DNA of 64,000 nucleotides from Rhodoferax sp. WC2427 (lineage in GTDB: Bacteria > Pseudomonadota > Gammaproteobacteria > Burkholderiales > Burkholderiaceae_C). Positions 60,638 to 64,000 of this stretch are shown here, piece after piece. The translations under genes were made by a program, and so were the position numbers. The stretch covers positions 4,092,001-4,156,000 of the forward strand of contig NZ_CP162006.1 of the NCBI RefSeq assembly GCF_040822085.1, in the 5' to 3' direction. The notes under the pieces were generated by a model. The model ran no database searches, had not been told where the DNA came from, and was given only the letters and a program-made list of their open reading frames with translations. Position 1 is the stretch's first letter. Each line of letters begins with the position of its first letter.

Positions 60638-61900
60638 TTGGACCATCTACTCTCCGGCTCTGCCATCCAGATGCTGTTCGACTTCACGTTTTACTACCCG
60701 CTGTTCATGTCCTACCTGTGGATGTGCGGCGGGCTGTATTACTATTTCCACTACGAGTGCAACGACCCGCCGTACGACCAGCCGCCTGGGCTGACAGAGT
60801 ACCCCCCGGTCAGCATCCTGGTGCCCTGCCACAACGAAGCCAGCAACATCGAAGACACAGTAGAGTCCCTGCTGGCCATCAATTACCCCACTTTCGAGAT
60901 CCTGCTGATCGACGACGGCAGCACCGATGCGTCGCCCCAGATGCTGGATGCCCTTGCCCGCCAGGACAGCCGCGTACGCGTCATCCACCTGGCCAAAAAC
61001 CAGGGCAAGGCCGTGGGCCTGAACACCGCTGCCATGATGGCCAAATACGACTACTTTTTGTGCGTCGATGGCGACTCGCTGGTCGATCCCCATTGCCTGC
61101 ACTGGATGATGCGGCACCTCGTCAATAGCCCCCGCGTCGGCGCGGTATCGGGCAACCCCCGCATTCGCACCCGCTCGACGCTGATCGGCCGCATCCAGGT
61201 GGGCGAGTTCTCGTCCATCATCGGCCTGATCAAGCGCGCTCAGCGCACCTACGGCAAGATGTTCACGGTGTCGGGCGTGATGGTGTGCTTTCGCCGCGCG
61301 GCATTGCACGACGCGGGCTACTGGAACCCGGATGCGTTGACCGAAGACATCGACATCAGCTGGCGGCTGCAAATGCGCCATTGGGATGTGCGCTTTGAGC
61401 CCAACGCCCTGTGCTGGATTCTGATGCCTGAAACCCTGCGTGGCTTGTGGCGGCAACGCCTGCGCTGGTCCATGGGCGGCACGCAGGTGCTGTTCAGCCA
61501 GAACGGTTTGTTCGGCCGCTGGCGGCACCGGCGCATGTTGCCGGTGTACCTGGAGTACTTCACCAGCGTGCTCTGGGCTTACACCATGGCAGTGGTATTC
61601 GCGTTGTGGACGCTCAAGCACTTTGTCCAACTGCCGCCTGCGTTGGTCATCGACACCCTGCTGCCTGAATGGAATGGCCTGGTGATCGGCAGCACCTGCC
61701 TGCTGCAATTTGCCGTCAGCATGGCGCTGGATGCGCGCTACGAAAAAGGCCTGGGCCGCTACTACTACTGGATGATCTGGTATCCGCTGGCATTTTGGAT
61801 TTTGAACGTCTTCACCACCCTGGTGGCTGTGCCCAAGGTGCTGCTGCGCGGCAAACAGCGCGCCACCTGGAAAAGCCCGGACCGGGGGTTGCAACCATGA
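60638..61900 (+). CDS. pgaC: PgaC-like GT2 poly-beta-1,6-N-acetylglucosamine synthase
   Basis: 420 residues. A GT2 processive synthase in the inner membrane: two N-terminal spans, the catalytic domain with ILLIDDGSTDASPQ, FLCVDGDSLVD, LTEDIDISWRLQMR and WRQRLRWSMGG (D, D, D, QxxRW), then three C-terminal spans. It polymerises UDP-N-acetylglucosamine. Start is TTG 60638 with AGGAG at correct spacing (60627-60631); no ATG fits. The stop overlaps the pgaD ATG (ATGA). Confidence 0.94.
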   Translation: MDHLLSGSAIQMLFDFTFYYPLFMSYLWMCGGLYYYFHYECNDPPYDQPPGLTEYPPVSILVPCHNEASNIEDTVESLLAINYPTFEILLIDDGSTDASPQMLDALARQDSRVRVIHLAKNQGKAVGLNTAAMMAKYDYFLCVDGDSLVDPHCLHWMMRHLVNSPRVGAVSGNPRIRTRSTLIGRIQVGEFSSIIGLIKRAQRTYGKMFTVSGVMVCFRRAALHDAGYWNPDALTEDIDISWRLQMRHWDVRFEPNALCWILMPETLRGLWRQRLRWSMGGTQVLFSQNGLFGRWRHRRMLPVYLEYFTSVLWAYTMAVVFALWTLKHFVQLPPALVIDTLLPEWNGLVIGSTCLLQFAVSMALDARYEKGLGRYYYWMIWYPLAFWILNVFTTLVAVPKVLLRGKQRATWKSPDRGLQP

Positions 61901-62355
61901 AATCACCGCTGATCATCGACCGCCCCGACCTGCAGGTCTGGCAACAGAAAGCCATGTTTGGCGCACTCACCGCCCTGTTCTGGATGCTCTGGATATTCTT
62001 GTGGATGCCGCTCATCACGTTGGTCGCCTGGCTGTTTTTCGGCCAGCGTTTCCAGCTCTATATGTTCGAGCTGGACGGCTACAAAACCTTCATGGGCTTG
62101 CTGGCGATTTACTGCCTGGTGATTGGCATCATGGGCGGTGCCTTGTTGCTGTGGGCCACCTACAACCACCTGCGCTTTCGGGGTATTGACCGCCGCCAGG
62201 AAATGCAGGCCCCGTCGGCCACTGCCATGGGCGACCTCATCAACCACCCCAGCACCGCGATTGACAACTGGCGCAACCACGCCATTGTGACCGTGCACCA
62301 CGACGACCAAGGCAACATCACCCGGGTTGAGTCGACTGGGGTATCGCGGGCCTAA
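61897..62355 (+). CDS. pgaD: PgaD-like accessory membrane subunit of the PNAG synthase
   Basis: 152 residues with two membrane helices (about 20-50 and 68-90; LFWMLWIFLWMPLITLVAWL, LAIYCLVIGIMGGALLLWAT) and the PgaD opening IIDRPDLQVWQQKAMFG. In E. coli PgaC and PgaD together respond to cyclic-di-GMP. The start overlaps the pgaC stop by four bases, so the subunits are translationally coupled. Confidence 0.9.
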   Translation: MKSPLIIDRPDLQVWQQKAMFGALTALFWMLWIFLWMPLITLVAWLFFGQRFQLYMFELDGYKTFMGLLAIYCLVIGIMGGALLLWATYNHLRFRGIDRRQEMQAPSATAMGDLINHPSTAIDNWRNHAIVTVHHDDQGNITRVESTGVSRA

Positions 62356-62369
62356 AGCGCCCCGCCAAA

Positions 62370-62386
62370 CCCGCCCCGAGGGCGGG
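62370..62386. terminator. GC-rich hairpin after pgaD
   Basis: CCCGCCC-CGA-GGGCGGG, seven perfect pairs, 15 bases after the pgaD stop. No T-run follows, so it may be an mRNA-stabilising or weak terminator hairpin. The remaining bases to 62524 hold the yjcH promoter region and no gene. Confidence 0.5.
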
Positions 62387-62524
62387 AAAACCCCCTCCCC
62401 AAAAGCCGTTTCAAGGCCAGAAACGTCAGCTATCGGTCAGCCCCCCTGCGCACACTCATTCCACTGCCAGAACGATATGTCGTCCTGTCGGCGGTTCGAT
62501 TGACATACACAAAAGGGGACAACC

Positions 62525-62833
62525 ATGACGGATCCGATCGTGGCCAGAATAGAGGCCAATCCCAAATACCACGAGCTCAAACGCAAGCGCACCCGGTTCG
62601 GCTGGCTGCTCTCTGCGCTGATGATGCTGGTCTATTACGGCTATATCGCGCTCATCGCGTTCGACAAGCCGTTTTTAGCCACACCCCTGGGCGCAGGCGT
62701 GACCACCCTCGGGATTCCCATGGGCATGGGCGTGATCGTATTTACCGTGCTGATCACCGCCATCTACGTACGCCGCGCCAACGGCGAATACGATCGCCTG
62801 ACCGCCGAAATCCTGAAGGATGTCTCCAAATGA
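62525..62833 (+). CDS. yjcH: YjcH-like DUF485 inner-membrane protein
   Basis: 102 residues with two membrane helices ([17 protein letters not shown] and [20 protein letters not shown]). DUF485 proteins are regularly encoded just before the acetate symporter actP, as here. AGGGGA precedes the ATG. The stop overlaps the actP ATG by four bases. Its role in acetate uptake is presumed from this pairing. Confidence 0.93.
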   Translation: MTDPIVARIEANPKYHELKRKRTRFGWLLSALMMLVYYGYIALIAFDKPFLATPLGAGVTTLGIPMGMGVIVFTVLITAIYVRRANGEYDRLTAEILKDVSK

Positions 62834-64000
62834 AAGCCATCCTGAAATCCGTGGGCGCCTTGGCGCTCGTGCTGGCAGCCGGTGCGGCCATGGCCGCCGG
62901 CGGCGACCTGGGCCAGGTCGACAAGCAGCCCACCAACTGGGTGGCCATCAGCATGTTTGCGATCTTTGTGGTCGCCACGCTGTTCATCACCAAATGGGCG
63001 GCCGCCAAGACCAAGTCGGCCTCTGACTTCTACACCGCAGGCGGCGGCATCACCGGCTTCCAGAACGGCCTGGCGATCGCAGGCGACTACATGTCGGCAG
63101 CGTCCTTCCTGGGTATTACCGCCACTGTCATGGCTTTCGGCTATGACGGCCTGATCTACTCTATCGGCTTCCTGGTCGGCTGGCCTGTCATCACCTTCCT
63201 GATGGCCGAGCGCCTGCGCAACCTGGGCAAGTTCACCTTCGCCGACGTGGCGGCGTACCGCTTCCAGCAAACCCCGATCCGCATGTTTGCGGCCTCGGGC
63301 ACGCTGGTGGTGGTGGCTTTCTACCTGATCGCCCAGATGGTGGGTGCGGGTGCGCTGATCAAACTGCTGTTCGGCCTGGACTACTGGCTGGCGGTGGTGA
63401 TCGTGGGCGGCCTGATGATGGTGTACGTGCTGTTCGGCGGCATGACGGCCACGACCTGGGTGCAGATCATCAAGGCCTGCATGCTGTTGGCGGGGGTGAG
63501 CTTTATGGCCTTCATGGTGCTGGCGCAGTTCAGCTTCAGCCCCGAGGCACTGTTTGCCAAGGCGGTGGAAGTCAAGACCCAGTTCGCCCTGAACGACGGC
63601 AAGATGCCGGACGCGGCGGCCAAGATCGGCCTGGCCATCATGGGGCCTGGTGGTTTTGTGAAAGACCCGATTTCGGCCATCTCCTTCGGCATGGCGCTGA
63701 TGTTTGGTACCGCCGGTCTGCCGCACATCCTGATGCGCTTCTTCACCGTACCCAACGCCAAGGAAGCCCGTAAATCCGTGCTGTGGGCGACCACCTGGAT
63801 TGGCTACTTCTACGTGCTGATCTTCATCATCGGTTTTGGTGCCATCACCCTGGTATTGACCAACCCCGAGTTCGCAGACACTGCCAAGGGCATCATCAAG
63901 GGCGGCGGCGGATCGAGCAACATGGCAGCTGTGCTGGTTGCCAAGGCAGTGGGCGGCAACGTGTTCTTCGGCTTCATCTCCGCCGTCGCATTTGCCACCA
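62830..64000 (+). CDS. actP: Acetate/cation symporter ActP (3' end cut off by window)
   Basis: 390 residues are visible of a usual 550-570. A sodium:solute symporter family protein for acetate and related short carboxylates. A cleavable-looking N-terminus ([20 protein letters not shown]) precedes multiple membrane helices. The family signature region [40 protein letters not shown] and [20 protein letters not shown] is clear. Co-transcribed with yjcH (ATGA overlap). An acs gene is often nearby but is not in this window. Confidence 0.96.
   Translation, partial: MKAILKSVGALALVLAAGAAMAAGGDLGQVDKQPTNWVAISMFAIFVVATLFITKWAAAKTKSASDFYTAGGGITGFQNGLAIAGDYMSAASFLGITATVMAFGYDGLIYSIGFLVGWPVITFLMAERLRNLGKFTFADVAAYRFQQTPIRMFAASGTLVVVAFYLIAQMVGAGALIKLLFGLDYWLAVVIVGGLMMVYVLFGGMTATTWVQIIKACMLLAGVSFMAFMVLAQFSFSPEALFAKAVEVKTQFALNDGKMPDAAAKIGLAIMGPGGFVKDPISAISFGMALMFGTAGLPHILMRFFTVPNAKEARKSVLWATTWIGYFYVLIFIIGFGAITLVLTNPEFADTAKGIIKGGGGSSNMAAVLVAKAVGGNVFFGFISAVAFAT

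Overview
The window is a GC-rich stretch of a betaproteobacterial chromosome, most probably from the family Comamonadaceae (Rhodoferax/Polaromonas-like). This rests on the gene families present, a double-length UvrA, PEP-CTERM proteins, and an intergenic repeat with a GCGCTTATTCCATAAGCGC core that I associate with this family. No rRNA, tRNA, CRISPR array, transposase or phage gene was recognised. Genes are densely packed, with many 4-base ATGA stop/start overlaps.

Layout. 1-4.0 kb: glyS (cut by the window edge) and glyQ, a small membrane protein, and a periplasmic L-asparaginase. 4.2-8.1 kb: a flavin monooxygenase with an N-terminal NTF2-like domain, preceded by its probable sigma-54 activator, with a near-perfect -24/-12 promoter and two dyad sites between them. 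8.2-12.7 kb: lnt, corC, a GNAT acetyltransferase, an HdeD-like protein and an Lrp regulator divergent from phenylalanine hydroxylase phhA. 13.7-19.6 kb: a sugar-acid catabolic cluster (hydroxypyruvate/2-oxo-tetronate isomerase, LysR regulator, Bug/TctC binding protein, PdxA-like dehydrogenase, rhamnonate-dehydratase-like enolase, DHDPS-family aldolase). 19.7-21.9 kb: yjdM and fadD.

21.9-33.0 kb is the most notable region: an 11-kb, one-direction locus that looks like a complete biuret/triuret (carboxybiuret) degradation system. It holds a GntR/FCD regulator, two isochorismatase-fold cysteine hydrolases (one BiuH-like, one a triuret-hydrolase candidate), a BMP-type ABC importer (ATPase, two permeases, Tat-exported binding protein), and atzF-atzG-atzE-atzH for carboxybiuret, dicarboxyurea and allophanate. 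Its two transcription units each start with a sigma-54 promoter followed, at exactly the same spacing, by a TCTTG-N4-CAAGA palindrome lying on the predicted transcription start. This suggests nitrogen-type sigma-54 activation combined with local repression.

33.1-38.2 kb: prfC, then a three-gene lipid-linked sugar module (GT39-like protein, polyprenyl-phosphate GT2, GtrA flippase) and a YkgJ-type cysteine-cluster protein. 38.3-46.6 kb: a D-arabinitol/polyol operon (smoE-F-G-K importer, dalD, an AraC regulator, xylB). 46.9-49.5 kb: a SHOCT protein, an acetylpolyamine-aminohydrolase-like deacetylase and a divergent Lrp regulator. 49.6-58.1 kb: two PEP-CTERM proteins on either side of a 1969-residue, four-ATPase UvrA. 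58.3-62.4 kb: pgaA, pgaC and pgaD for a PNAG-like exopolysaccharide, with pgaB missing. 62.5-64.0 kb: yjcH and actP (acetate symporter, cut by the window edge).

The dispersed repeat occurs between genes, where it supplies stop codons (phhA, hyi) or terminator hairpins. It also occurs as in-frame segments inside coding genes: clearly in lnt and the ABC ATPase gene, probably in atzE, possibly in uvrA.
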